Positions 1 through 8,833 are shown, numbered from the stretch's first letter. The stretch is 64,000 nucleotides of DNA from JAKALD01 sp963817785 (GCA_963817785.1 CAWFPL010000002.1:558001-622000), one strand, 5' to 3'. The notes: generated from the sequence alone by a model not told the origin. Made by a program: numbers and translations.

Positions 1-1334
1 AGGTCGCCGCCGCGGGTCTGGGCCTGGAGGATGCGCGCGAGCTCGCGCAGAACCGTGTCTCCGGCGTCGTGGCCGAAGCGATCGTTGAGGTGCTTGAAGT
101 GGTCCAAGTCGAGCATCAGCACGCCGAAGGGCCGCTTCGAGCGCTTCGCCCGGCGCTCTTCGAGCTGCATCGCGCTGTCCAGAAAGCGCCGGTTGTACAG
201 GCCGGTCAGCCCGTCGCGAACCGACTGCGCGAGCAGATCCTCGCGCCGGCGCAGGTTCGCCAGCGCGAGCGCGGTCCGCTCGGCCATGGTGCCGAGAATC
301 GCGCGCGTGTGCGGATCGAGCGCGGCGCCGGTGCCGCGCAGGTGCAGCAAGCCGAGCGTCTCGCCGTTGGCGATCATGGGCACGCACACGTATGCGCCGG
401 CATGCCCGCGCACGTGCATGCAGCGCAGGCCGCTCTGCTCGTCGCTTCCGGGGTGAAGGGCGCTGCGCCGGATCGCCCAGCAGTCGTCCGGCGTGAACAC
501 CAGATCTTCGGCCGGCAGCGTCCCCCAGCTGGCGTGCGCCTCGACGATGCGGCGCTGCGCATCCATCAGCAGGATGCTGCCGCTGGCCCTGGGAAACAGG
601 TCCCGCGCGAAGCGCGCCACCAGCTCGCACGAATCCGCCGCGCCCGACGTCGACTGCAGCAGGCCGCTCATCTGGTTGATCTGCTCGAGCTGAGCGGTGC
701 GCCCCTCCAGCGCGCTCAACGAATCGGACAATTTGCCGTTCACTTCCTGCAGCTGATGCTGCATGCGGGCGCGCTCGACGATTTCCCGCTGCAGGGCGGC
801 ATTGGCTGCCTCGAGCTCGCGGGTGCGCGCGACGACCCTGCGCTCGAGCGTTTCCGAGAGCTGCCGGTACTGCTCCTCGCGGCCATGCAGGACCTGCTCG
901 GTGTCAATGCGCGCCTGCACCTCGCGAACCAGGGTCTGCTTGGAGCGATCGAGCTCCTCGTGGCTGGGGAGCGCGAGCGCGCGTGGAAGCAGCCCGCGCA
1001 GCGCTCCGGCCGTCGCGAGCGCGGCTACGGCGGTGGCGGCTTTTACCGCAGCGGTGACCAGAGCGATCGGCTGCCAGAGGTCGACCAGCTGCACGAAGTG
1101 CACGGTCCCGCACGCGTACAGGAACATGCTGAACATGATGAACAGGCGGCGCGAAGCGAGCTGCCTGCGCTGCGCGGCAAACCGCGTAACGACGAGGGCG
1201 ATGGAGAAGCAGGACACGCTGATCAGCGCTTCGGAGGCGGCGAGCGTCCACAGCAGCTGGGACGAGCAGGCAGCGCACCCGCCTGCGGCGGACCGCCCAT
1301 GCGTCGCGAAGAAATCTGCAAGTACGTCGAGCAT
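1..1334 (-). CDS. Diguanylate cyclase with ethylene-receptor-like membrane domain, GAF and GGDEF (3' end outside window)
   Basis: The reading frame opens at an ATG at 1334 and runs off the left edge, so about 444 residues are visible. Residues ~30-110 form three hydrophobic helices closely resembling the ethylene-binding domain of ETR1-type receptors: the second helix has Cys75 and His79 in a C-x3-H arrangement like the copper ligands Cys65/His69 of ETR1, and Lys98 sits in helix three. A charged coiled-coil (~120-215) leads to a GAF-like domain (~220-345). A GGDEF domain then begins, with the typical DGLTGLYNRRFL and DLDHFKHLNDRFGHDAGD blocks. The catalytic GG(D/E)EF loop lies just past the edge, so activity cannot be judged. 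Likely role: membrane-bound sensor that makes cyclic di-GMP. Domain assignment is confident for GGDEF, good for the ethylene-type domain; ligand is inference. Confidence 0.85.
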   Translation of the reverse strand, partial: MLDVLADFFATHGRSAAGGCAACSSQLLWTLAASEALISVSCFSIALVVTRFAAQRRQLASRRLFIMFSMFLYACGTVHFVQLVDLWQPIALVTAAVKAATAVAALATAGALRGLLPRALALPSHEELDRSKQTLVREVQARIDTEQVLHGREEQYRQLSETLERRVVARTRELEAANAALQREIVERARMQHQLQEVNGKLSDSLSALEGRTAQLEQINQMSGLLQSTSGAADSCELVARFARDLFPRASGSILLMDAQRRIVEAHASWGTLPAEDLVFTPDDCWAIRRSALHPGSDEQSGLRCMHVRGHAGAYVCVPMIANGETLGLLHLRGTGAALDPHTRAILGTMAERTALALANLRRREDLLAQSVRDGLTGLYNRRFLDSAMQLEERRAKRSKRPFGVLMLDLDHFKHLNDRFGHDAGDTVLRELARILQAQTRGGD

Positions 1335-1713
1335 TGCGTTTCCCTTCGGGCGCGGGGAAATGCGATGCGCCGTGGCCATGCGCTCGGGCACGTGCCGCGC
1401 CGGTGGAAATTATCGGCCGCCGCGCGCCGCCTAGTTGTGCGCTCTAGACTCGGATGTGACTCCTTTCACACTGGCGCGCCATTGTCGCCGCGGCACAACA
1501 ATGCAAATCGCCAAGAAACAAGGTACTGGCGTCAAAGCCCGAAAAGTATGTGGCGTGAGCACGACGGCTGCGCTCGCCCACATCGCCGCAAGGGATCCTG
1601 CAACGCCTTGATTCCGAGGCGCTTCAATTTTTCTGGCACGAATCACGCTAAGACTGCCTGCGCGAGTTCGTGCGGCTCACGCTGAATTCAAACTTTCGCA
1701 GAGGATCATACCC
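1335..1713. other. Intergenic region between divergent genes
   Basis: No convincing gene lies here. It separates the minus-strand cyclase gene from a small plus-strand gene and must hold both promoters. A perfect TGTGA-N6-TCACA dyad lies at 1455-1470, and an inverted pair CATTGT/ACAATG at about 1480-1502. No clear -35/-10 pair was identified. Confidence 0.6.
1455..1470. promoter_or_regulatory. Putative CRP/FNR-superfamily operator, TGTGA-N6-TCACA
   Basis: The two half-sites TGTGA (1455-1459) and TCACA (1466-1470) are perfectly symmetric with a six-base spacer, which is the consensus of CRP-type regulators. The centre lies about 128 bases upstream of the cyclase start codon at 1334 and about 251 bases upstream of the small ORF at 1714. 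The regulator is not encoded in this window. Confidence 0.5.
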
Positions 1714-1917
1714 ATGCAACTGACGAAGATATTTCCGCTCGCCCTGGCGCTGATCGCGGTCGTCGAGATCGCGGCGAGTGCCTGCGCGGCGAACGCGCCC
1801 GGCCAGGCCAAAGGGCGGCAGCAACTCGCCGCCGTCATCGCAGCAGCGCAGGCCCGCAGCGATGCCCGTGCGGTCGACTGCACGAAGCATCCGAAAGACC
1901 CACGCTGCAAGAAGTAG
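1714..1917 (+). CDS. Small exported protein of unknown function (67 aa)
   Basis: I do not recognise a family. The first ~25 residues form a clear Sec signal peptide (MQLTK, then a hydrophobic stretch, then SACA before a likely cleavage at ~25). The mature part is about 42 residues, rich in Ala/Gln, and ends with a basic cysteine-containing tail (DCTKHPKDPRCKK) that could form one disulfide. A purine-rich AGAGGA lies about ten bases before the ATG. It stands alone and a strong hairpin terminator follows at 2068-2099. Small size keeps the call moderate. Confidence 0.6.
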   Translation: MQLTKIFPLALALIAVVEIAASACAANAPGQAKGRQQLAAVIAAAQARSDARAVDCTKHPKDPRCKK

Positions 1918-2067
1918 GCAGGCCGGCAGCGAGTCGCGCAGAAGAGCTACCGGACCCGCTGCCCGCCGGCAAGGTGCATCCGGGCGCAGACGCCGTTGAT
2001 CCTCTGGCCCCGATGATCGCCTCACGCAATCCACTTCCTCCTTCCCTGGCGTGAGGCGATTCGCTCG

Positions 2068-2099
2068 CCCGCCGGGCGCGCGCCCGGCGGGTGCTTTTT
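2068..2099 (+). terminator. Rho-independent terminator
   Basis: Positions 2068-2091 are a perfect 24-base GC palindrome followed by GCTTTTTC. It ends the transcript of the small exported-protein gene and lies 76 bases before the next start codon. Confidence 0.8.
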
Positions 2100-2174
2100 C
2101 GTTCCGGCCTTCACGCCTTGGCAGTCGGTGCGTGCGCGAAGGAACTTGCGTCCCGAAGGGAGAAGGGTGATTCC

Positions 2175-3086
2175 ATGAACGGGCATAGCCCTCAAAGCGT
2201 CGGGAAGGGCCTGCGCTTCGCCTTGTCGCACACAGTCATCACGCTGCTTGCGATCGGTACCGCATTCGGACTGCCCGAGCTTGCTCGCTACGTCCTGTTC
2301 TACTGGTGGCCGCAAGTCGAGGCCAATTCACATTTGCTGCTGACCACCGAGATCCTGTTTGCCGCAGTGCTGGCGATGCTGCTCAATCTGGCGCTGACGA
2401 GCCTGGACAACCGGCGCTACGCGGAGAGCGCCAAACTGGCATCCCTCGCGTATGCGCGCCGCGGCGGATGGATCGATTCCTGGCGTGAGCGCCGCTTCAT
2501 GGGGAGGATGCCCGTATCGCGCGACGCGTTCGTGATGGCGGTCACGGGCTTTCATGCTTTCGTCGACAGCAAGGGCTTTGTCGGCACCGCCTTCAAGACC
2601 GCATACGAGATTCGGGTGATGCTGATCCACCCCATGAAACACGGCGGGCAGGCGCATGTGGGACCGCCGCGGCAGGCCGAGGACCTGACGTCGCGCTGCA
2701 GCGAGATCGAAGCCAGCATCCGCTTCCTAGACGACCTGCGCCGCAGTGGCAAGAAGGTTACGCTCAAGCTCTACGACGAAGCGCCGTTCTGGAAACTGGT
2801 CATTCTCGGGGAGCACACCTGGGTGCAATACTGTCATGACGGGCTGGAGCCGAATGATGCTCCCGCTTACGTATTCGCTCTCAATGCGCGTACTCCCGCG
2901 CAAGGTCTTTTCCTTCCCTTCTACGTGATTTTTCTCAACAAGTGGAACGACCCGCGGCACCCGGAGTACGACTTCGAGCGGCGCGAGCTGATCTACCGCG
3001 ACGAGCTGGGCAACGAGACCGGGCGCGAGCCATTCGTGCTTTCTAATGAGTGCTGCACTACGGACGCCGAGGCAGGCTCCCGGTAA
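2175..3086 (+). CDS. Membrane protein of unknown function (303 aa)
   Basis: I do not recognise the family. The start is the ATG at 2175, preceded by the purine-rich AGGGAGAAGGG; an upstream in-frame extension would begin inside the terminator hairpin and is rejected. Two hydrophobic segments lie near the N-terminus (~15-38 and ~50-70), followed by a soluble region of about 230 residues containing HPMKHGGQAHVG and LYDEAPFWKLVILGEHTWVQY motifs. It could be an effector domain anchored by two helices. It is convergent with the homogentisate cluster. Confidence 0.7.
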   Translation: MNGHSPQSVGKGLRFALSHTVITLLAIGTAFGLPELARYVLFYWWPQVEANSHLLLTTEILFAAVLAMLLNLALTSLDNRRYAESAKLASLAYARRGGWIDSWRERRFMGRMPVSRDAFVMAVTGFHAFVDSKGFVGTAFKTAYEIRVMLIHPMKHGGQAHVGPPRQAEDLTSRCSEIEASIRFLDDLRRSGKKVTLKLYDEAPFWKLVILGEHTWVQYCHDGLEPNDAPAYVFALNARTPAQGLFLPFYVIFLNKWNDPRHPEYDFERRELIYRDELGNETGREPFVLSNECCTTDAEAGSR

Positions 3087-3144
3087 ATCGAGGCGCAGTG
3101 CGCAGAACGGCTACCCGCGGCCGGTAGCGATCCCTCGGTGAGGG

Positions 3145-3369
3145 CTACGGCTTCGGCGCCGGAATGACCAACCTGAATGCCTCGCCGCTGTCGATCGAAA
3201 CGAAGCCGGCGCGCGGGCAGCAGGCGTGCGCGCCACTGCGGCGGAACACCTCGAGGGGCAGGTTCTGGATCGGAAACTCGCACTCGGGCGCGTCCGCGGC
3301 CTCGATCCAGCTCTTGCACTTCGCATCGCGCGTCTCGTCCCGCTGCATCGCCCGGTGCTTCTTTCTCAT
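3145..3369 (-). pseudogene. Truncated fumarylacetoacetase: N-terminal domain only (74 aa)
   Basis: The ORF overlaps the hmgA stop codon (ATGA), as expected for a translationally coupled fahA. Its residues ~18-35 carry the start of fumarylacetoacetase, KSWIEAADAP then FPIQNLP.EVFRR, which corresponds to the N-terminal domain of bacterial and animal enzymes (usual length ~420). Similarity fades after ~45 residues and a stop follows at 74. The hydrolase domain is absent; a convergent unrelated gene ends 59 bases away. I call it a decayed remnant of the last enzyme of tyrosine/homogentisate breakdown. It may still be translated. Confidence 0.6.
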
Positions 3370-4697
3370 TTGAAGTGCTTCCTGAAGCCGTTCCAGACCG
3401 CGTCGTAATTCTTCTGCAGCGCGGGCGTCTCGAGCGCGAACCGGGTCGGGCGGAACACGTAGCGCGATTCCCACATGAAGGCGAGCGTGTCCTGGTAGCG
3501 CACGGGCGAGAGCTCGGCCTGCGTGGCCCGGTCGAAGGTGGCGGCGTCCGGACCGTGCGCGCTCATGCAGTTGTGCAGCGATACCCCGCCGGGGAGGAAG
3601 CCTTCTGCCTTGGCGTCGTAGACTCCCTGTACCAGGCCCATCAGCTCGCTCATGGTGTTGCGGTGGAACCACGGCGGCCGGAAGGTGTGCTCGGCCACCA
3701 CCCAGCGCGGCGGGAAGATCACGAAGTCGCAGTTGGCCACGCCGGACTGCCCGGAGGGCGAGGTCATGACGGTGAAGATCGAGGGGTCGCAGTGATCGAC
3801 CGTCACCGTGTTCACCGCCATGAAGCGCGCGAGGTCGTATTTGTATGGCGCGTAGCGCCCGTGCCAGGCGACTACGTCGAGCGGCGAGCGGTCCCATGGC
3901 GCGGCCCATAGCCCGCCCATGAACTTGTTCACCACCTCGCACTTCGCGTCCCGGTCCTCGTAGGCGGCGACCGGCGCCATGAAGTCGCGCGCCTGCGCCA
4001 GGCCTTGCGCACCAATCGGGCCGAGCTCGGGCAGGCGGAACGGCTGGCCGTAGTTCTCGCACAGGTAGCCGCGCGCCTGCTTTTCCAGCAGCTCGACCTT
4101 GAACTTCATGCCGCGCGGCAGCACCGCGATCTCGCCCGGCGCGACGGTCAGTTTGCCGAGCTCGGTGAAAACCAGCAGCTCGCCTTGCTGCGGCACCAGC
4201 ATCAGCTCGCCGTCGGAGTCGACGAAGTAGCGCTCGGTCATCGAGCGGTTAGCGCAGTAGAGGTGCACCGCGATCCCGGCCTGCCCGGCCGGATCGCCCG
4301 AGCCGGCGAGGGTCGCGAGGCCGTCGAGGAAATCGGTCGGCGCCTCGGGCAGCGGCAGCGGATCCCAGCGCAGGCGGTTGGGGGGCGTTTCGGTCTCGAC
4401 GAAGGGCCCCGAGCGCAGCAGCCGCTCGGCGATGCGCTTGAAAGGCGCATGCATTGCCGAAGGCCGCAGCCGGTACATCCAGGTGGAAAGGTTGTCCGCG
4501 CGCGGCGCGGTGAACGCGGTGCCGGAGAGCACCTCGGTGTACAGTCGGTGCGGCGTGTGCTGCGGCGAGTTCTGGCCCACCGGCAGCGCGCCTGGTACGG
4601 TCTCGGTGGAGTGCAGGTTGCCGAATCCGGTCTGATACTCGAGCACCGGGCGGGCGGCGTTCTGCGGCGTGGTGCGCGCAGGCGCAGTGACGATCAT
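3366..4697 (-). CDS. hmgA: Homogentisate 1,2-dioxygenase
   Basis: The protein opens the aromatic ring of homogentisate with Fe(II) and O2 to give maleylacetoacetate, in tyrosine and phenylalanine breakdown. It is 443 residues, the normal family length. It carries the diagnostic YQTGFGN near the N-terminus, GQNSPQ, and the C-terminal metal-site region with FPPRWVVAEHTFRPPWFHRNTMSE and later SLHNCMSAHGPD. I chose the ATG at 4697 because the upstream in-frame part has no homology and AAGGGGATT precedes it. The gene follows a VOC-fold protein and hydrolase, probably one operon, and overlaps a fumarylacetoacetase remnant. Confidence 0.95.
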   Translation of the reverse strand: MIVTAPARTTPQNAARPVLEYQTGFGNLHSTETVPGALPVGQNSPQHTPHRLYTEVLSGTAFTAPRADNLSTWMYRLRPSAMHAPFKRIAERLLRSGPFVETETPPNRLRWDPLPLPEAPTDFLDGLATLAGSGDPAGQAGIAVHLYCANRSMTERYFVDSDGELMLVPQQGELLVFTELGKLTVAPGEIAVLPRGMKFKVELLEKQARGYLCENYGQPFRLPELGPIGAQGLAQARDFMAPVAAYEDRDAKCEVVNKFMGGLWAAPWDRSPLDVVAWHGRYAPYKYDLARFMAVNTVTVDHCDPSIFTVMTSPSGQSGVANCDFVIFPPRWVVAEHTFRPPWFHRNTMSELMGLVQGVYDAKAEGFLPGGVSLHNCMSAHGPDAATFDRATQAELSPVRYQDTLAFMWESRYVFRPTRFALETPALQKNYDAVWNGFRKHFK

Positions 4698-4762
4698 GGC
4701 GCAATCCCCTTCGTGGACGCGTTCAATCCTAGCACCGCGGATGGCGGCGACGAGGCCGCGGC

Positions 4763-5368
4763 TCAGGCCGTGATCGGCACCTTCTTGAGCGGCATGTGCG
4801 CGAGCCATTTCTGCACTTCGTTGCGATCGGAGAACAGCGTTTCGAGCTCGGCGCGTGCCTCCTCCTCGGTCTGGCGCACCGACTCGATCACGCTGCGCCT
4901 CTCGCCGCTGCGGTCGGTGGCGAACTCGAGGCGAATGCCGTTGGGGTCGAAGAAATACGCCGACCAGAAGCGCCCGCCGAGCGGCACCGGGCCGATCACG
5001 TTCACGCCGCAGGCTTTGACCCGCTCGACCACGGCATCGAACTTGTCGGGAGCGACGTGGAACGCGACGTGCTGCATGCCGCCCGGGAGGTCGCGGTTCT
5101 GCTTCCCAAGGCCCCGCGGGTACTCGAAAAACGCGAGCAGCGAGTCGTTGCCCATGTTGAAGAAGTAGTGGCGCAGGTTGTCGTAGGGCGGCTGGCCGCG
5201 GTCGCGCTCGAAGGGTACGCGGCGCACGTGCACCAGCTGCATGCCGAGCACGCGGGTGTAGAAGTCCATCGTCGCCGGCAGGTCGTCGGTGACGAATGCC
5301 AGGTGGTCGATGCCGCGCGTGAGCGCGGGCGTCAGGGTCGCGGTTTCGCGCTCAGGCTGCTTGCTCAT
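4763..5368 (-). CDS. VOC (glyoxalase/extradiol dioxygenase) family protein
   Basis: This 201-residue protein has one vicinal-oxygen-chelate module: HLAFVTDDLPATMDFYTRVLGM at ~22, a second metal-ligand region MQHVAFHV at ~100, and RLEFATD at ~150 supplying the acidic ligand. It ends with a charged helix. The family covers glyoxalases and ring-cleaving dioxygenases; it is too short for 4-hydroxyphenylpyruvate dioxygenase. It overlaps the hydrolase gene by 17 bases and lies 65 bases before hmgA, so a role in aromatic breakdown is plausible. The exact reaction is unknown. Confidence 0.85.
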   Translation of the reverse strand: MSKQPERETATLTPALTRGIDHLAFVTDDLPATMDFYTRVLGMQLVHVRRVPFERDRGQPPYDNLRHYFFNMGNDSLLAFFEYPRGLGKQNRDLPGGMQHVAFHVAPDKFDAVVERVKACGVNVIGPVPLGGRFWSAYFFDPNGIRLEFATDRSGERRSVIESVRQTEEEARAELETLFSDRNEVQKWLAHMPLKKVPITA

Positions 5369-6227
5369 GGGGCTTCTCCTGTAACTCGGCGAGGAATGGC
5401 CGGACGGCCGCGAGAAAATCGTGCAGGTTCTCGCCGGCGACGTCGTGCCCGGCGTCGACTTCCACGACGCGGATGTGCGCGTTGGCGGTCTGCGCCCTGG
5501 CGACGGTTTCGACGGCGAACATGTCGGAGCGCGCGCCGCGCAGCACCAGCGTCGGGCAGCGCAGCTCGGTGAGCACCTGCCACATGTCCACGCCGAGCTT
5601 GGGGCGCTCTCCGGTCTCGATGATCTTCCTGAACTGGTCGCGAAAGTGGGTGTCGCGCTTGAGCGCGAAGCCGCCCGGCGCCGGCTTCAAGTAGGCCTCG
5701 AAGCGTTCTCGCCTGGCTCGGCCTCGCGGCGAATTCGGGTCGAGCAGAAAGTGGCGCATCGCCTCGTCGATCGAGGCGAACTTGTCCGGCACCCTCGCGA
5801 CCGCCTGGGCCACGCGCCTCGAGCCGGCCGGCGCGTTGTCGGGGGAATAGTCCACCAGCACCAGCCCCGCGACGCGCTGCGGCATCTTCGCCGCCACGTA
5901 GGCGGTGCTGCGTCCGCCCATGGAATGCCCGCAGAGCACCGCGCGCCGCCAGCCCAGGTGGTCGAGCAGGTTCACGATGTCCTGCGCCATGGCCGGGACG
6001 CCGTAGTCCCTGGCCGCGCTCCAGTCCGAGTCGCCGAAGCCGCGCATATCCAGGCACGCCACCTCGCGCTCGGCCCCGAGCGCTTGCGCGCTCTCCAGCC
6101 AGTCGTAAGAGAAGTACGACAGCCCGTGCACGAACACCATCGGCGTCTGGCCTGGCCTTCCGAGGCGCCGGTAGTGCAGGAAAACGTCGCCGGACTGCAC
6201 GCGTCCGGTCTGATGCGGGACCGACAT
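5352..6227 (-). CDS. Alpha/beta hydrolase
   Basis: A 291-residue hydrolase with the oxyanion-hole strand MVFVHGLSYFSYDW (~30), DMRGFGDSD (~59), the nucleophile elbow GHSMGG (~100), a probable acid in ARSDMF and the catalytic His in DAGHDVAGEN near the end. AAGGAGG lies just before the ATG. It is the first gene of a likely three-gene operon with the VOC protein and hmgA. By context it may cleave a C-C or ester bond of an aromatic ring-cleavage product; the substrate cannot be read from sequence. Confidence 0.88.
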   Translation of the reverse strand: MSVPHQTGRVQSGDVFLHYRRLGRPGQTPMVFVHGLSYFSYDWLESAQALGAEREVACLDMRGFGDSDWSAARDYGVPAMAQDIVNLLDHLGWRRAVLCGHSMGGRSTAYVAAKMPQRVAGLVLVDYSPDNAPAGSRRVAQAVARVPDKFASIDEAMRHFLLDPNSPRGRARRERFEAYLKPAPGGFALKRDTHFRDQFRKIIETGERPKLGVDMWQVLTELRCPTLVLRGARSDMFAVETVARAQTANAHIRVVEVDAGHDVAGENLHDFLAAVRPFLAELQEKPHEQAA

Positions 6228-6306
6228 GAAGCCTCCTTCTTCGTGGCGCCAAATCTAGGCGCCCGCGGGCGCGTTGTCCACGCCCTGCGCGAACCAGCGG
6301 CTGCGG

Positions 6307-8757
6307 TCAGGACTTGCCCGGCGCGGGCGCTGGGGCATTGCGCGGCTGCGGCCCAGGGGGCGCGCTGGAGCCGGCTGCGGATTTGGCAGGAACGGCAACC
6401 GGTGAAGCGCTGACCACTGGGGCCGGCGCCGCAGCTGTCGGCGCTACGGCTCCAGCAGGTGCGGCTGTCGCAGGTGCGGCCGCCGCCGTGGTCGCCTGCG
6501 GCGCGTTCTCGGCGTAGAAGTAGTCCTTGGTTTCGTTCCACACGCCTTCGGGCGCGGAGGAGGTGATCGTGAGGTCCACGGGCGCCTGCACCACTCCGGG
6601 AGGCACCGGATACGGGTTGTCCGGAACGTTCTTGAGAACCGCGCGCATGTAGTCCATCCATATCGGCAGCGCGGCGCGCGCGCCGGCCTCGTGGTTGCCG
6701 AGCGTGCGAGGCTGATCGAAGCCCATCCAGGACACCGCGACCTGGTCGGGGTTGTAGCCGTCGAACCAGGCATCGACGAAGTTCTCGGTGGTGCCGGTCT
6801 TGCCGGCGAGGTCGCGCCTGCCGAGCGACTCGGCACGCGCCGCCGTGCCGTGGCGCACCACGTCCTGAAGCAGGCTAGTCATCAGGAAGGCATTGCGCGG
6901 ATCGATCACGCGCGGTGCGCCGGCGCCGGCGCGCTCCGGCTGGGCCTGGTAGATGACCTTGCCGCTCGAGTCCAGCACGCGCGCAATCAGATAGGGCGAG
7001 ACGCGGTAGCCGCCGTTGGCGAATACGGCGTAGGCGGAGGCCATCTGCAGTGGGGTGAACGATCCCGCCCCGAGGACCATGGTGGGGTAGGGCGGGATCT
7101 GGTCCTTGGGCAGGCCGAAGCGTGTCACGTAGTCGCGCGCATAGGGGATGCCGATCGACAGCAGCACCCGGACCGCGGCGACGTTGCGCGAGTCCGCGAG
7201 CGCCTCGCGTACCGTGATCGGGCCGAGGAAGTCGTTCTCGTAGTTGTGCGGGCTCCAGGCCGGGCCGCCGGGATAGCTCGCCGGGACCACGAGCGGCGCG
7301 TCCTGCACGATGCTGGCGGGCGAATAGCCCTTTTCCAGCGCGGCCGAATACACGAACGGCTTGAAGCTCGAGCCGGGCTGGCGGTAGGCCTGGCTGACGT
7401 GATCGAACTGGTTGGTGTCGAAATCGAAGCCGCCGCACAGCGCGAGAATGGCGCCGTCGCTCGGATCGAGCGCGACCAGGGCGGCTTCGGCCTGCGGCAG
7501 CTGCGACAGCTTCCACTGCCCGCCGACGGGGTCGAGGCGGATGATCGCGCCGCGGGCGAGCTTCGGCGCCGAGCGGCCGAACTTGCGCGCGTCGCCGGCG
7601 AGCCGGACGGTGTTGCCGTGGCGCGTCAGCGCGGTCAGCGACTCGGCGTCGGCGCGCAGCACCAGCGCCGGCTCGAGCCCGTTCACCGGCGCGAGGGCGC
7701 GCAACGCGCGCTCGGCCTCGGACTTCTCCTCGGCGGCGGTGCCGCTCAGCTTGACGTGGCCTTCGGGGCCGCGGTAGCCGTGCCGCTGGTCGTAGGCGAG
7801 CACCCCGGCGCGCACCGCCGCGTTCGCCGCCTCCTGGTCGCCGGGGTTCAGCGTCGTGTACACGGCATAGCCGCTGGTGTAGGCGGCTTCGCCATCCTGG
7901 GCGAACATCATGCGGCGCACCTGTTCCGCGGCATACGGCGCGTCGAACGCGTAGTGCGGCTCGGCGCTCACGGTCTCGACCGGTTCTGCCATGGCGCTCT
8001 GGTACTGCGCCGCGTCGATGTAGCCGAGATCGCGCATCCGGCCGAGCACATAGCCGCGGCGCTGCTCCGCCGCGACCGGGTTCGCGCGCGGGCTGAACAG
8101 CGAGGGCGCCTTGGGCAGCCCGGCGAGCACCGCCGCCTGGTCGAGGGTCAGCTCGTCCAGCGGCTTGCCGAAGTACACCTGGGCGGCGGCGGCGAAGCCG
8201 TACGCGCGCTCGCCGAGGTAGATCTGGTTGATGTAGCGCTCGAGGATCTGGTCCTTGGTGAGCACGTGCTCGATCTTGTAGGCGAGCAGCGCCTCGGCGA
8301 ACTTGCGCAGGAAAGTCTTGTTGCGCGACAAAAACAGGTTGCGCGCGAGCTGCATGGTGATGGTGCTCGCGCCCTGGCGCGCCGCGCCGCCCAGCGTGTC
8401 GGCGAACGCTGCGCGCAGCACGCCGCTGAAATCGATCGCGCCGTGCTGGTAGAACCTCGAGTCCTCGGCGGCGAGGATGGCGAGCTTCAGCTCGCGGGGG
8501 ACATCCTGGATCTTGACCACCGAGCGGTGCTCCTCGCCGAACTCGCCGATCAGCGTGCCGTCGGAGGTGTACACCCGCAGCGGGAGCGCCGGGCGGTAGT
8601 CGGTGAGCGAATTGAGCGGCGGCAGCTCCGGATAGACCACCTCCGCGGCGATTGCCACGACGAGCAGCGCCGCGATCCCCGCGAGCGCGGGAATGAGCAG
8701 GAGGTGCAGGAGAGAGCGCAGCAGCGCGAGCGGGCCGCGGAAATCGACGTTTGCCAC
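6307..8757 (-). CDS. mrcA: Class A penicillin-binding protein 1A (transglycosylase/transpeptidase)
   Basis: The enzyme polymerises and crosslinks peptidoglycan at the inner membrane. A single N-terminal anchor (~18-40) precedes a GT51 glycosyltransferase domain with catalytic Glu in AAEDSRFYQHGAID and the GASTITMQLARN block. The transpeptidase domain has QPGSSFKPF (SxxK), ADSRNVAAV (SxN) and LAGKTGTTENF (KTG). The length (816) fits PBP1A. The last ~70 residues are a low-complexity Ala/Pro tail, probably periplasmic and disordered. It stands alone, not next to pilMNOPQ as in many proteobacteria. Confidence 0.93.
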   Translation of the reverse strand: MANVDFRGPLALLRSLLHLLLIPALAGIAALLVVAIAAEVVYPELPPLNSLTDYRPALPLRVYTSDGTLIGEFGEEHRSVVKIQDVPRELKLAILAAEDSRFYQHGAIDFSGVLRAAFADTLGGAARQGASTITMQLARNLFLSRNKTFLRKFAEALLAYKIEHVLTKDQILERYINQIYLGERAYGFAAAAQVYFGKPLDELTLDQAAVLAGLPKAPSLFSPRANPVAAEQRRGYVLGRMRDLGYIDAAQYQSAMAEPVETVSAEPHYAFDAPYAAEQVRRMMFAQDGEAAYTSGYAVYTTLNPGDQEAANAAVRAGVLAYDQRHGYRGPEGHVKLSGTAAEEKSEAERALRALAPVNGLEPALVLRADAESLTALTRHGNTVRLAGDARKFGRSAPKLARGAIIRLDPVGGQWKLSQLPQAEAALVALDPSDGAILALCGGFDFDTNQFDHVSQAYRQPGSSFKPFVYSAALEKGYSPASIVQDAPLVVPASYPGGPAWSPHNYENDFLGPITVREALADSRNVAAVRVLLSIGIPYARDYVTRFGLPKDQIPPYPTMVLGAGSFTPLQMASAYAVFANGGYRVSPYLIARVLDSSGKVIYQAQPERAGAGAPRVIDPRNAFLMTSLLQDVVRHGTAARAESLGRRDLAGKTGTTENFVDAWFDGYNPDQVAVSWMGFDQPRTLGNHEAGARAALPIWMDYMRAVLKNVPDNPYPVPPGVVQAPVDLTITSSAPEGVWNETKDYFYAENAPQATTAAAAPATAAPAGAVAPTAAAPAPVVSASPVAVPAKSAAGSSAPPGPQPRNAPAPAPGKS

Positions 8758-8833
8758 GCCGCTATGCTACCGCTCTCCGGGGTCGCGCGAGCGTCGTGCG
8801 GGCGGGAGTTCCGCACCGCGCAGTCCAGGCGCG

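Noticed and set aside
2091..2174. Upstream start for the unknown membrane protein
   Set aside because: The extension begins inside the terminator hairpin and lacks a ribosome site.
4763..5368. 4-hydroxyphenylpyruvate dioxygenase
   Set aside because: The protein has one VOC module and 201 residues, while that enzyme has two modules and about 350 residues.
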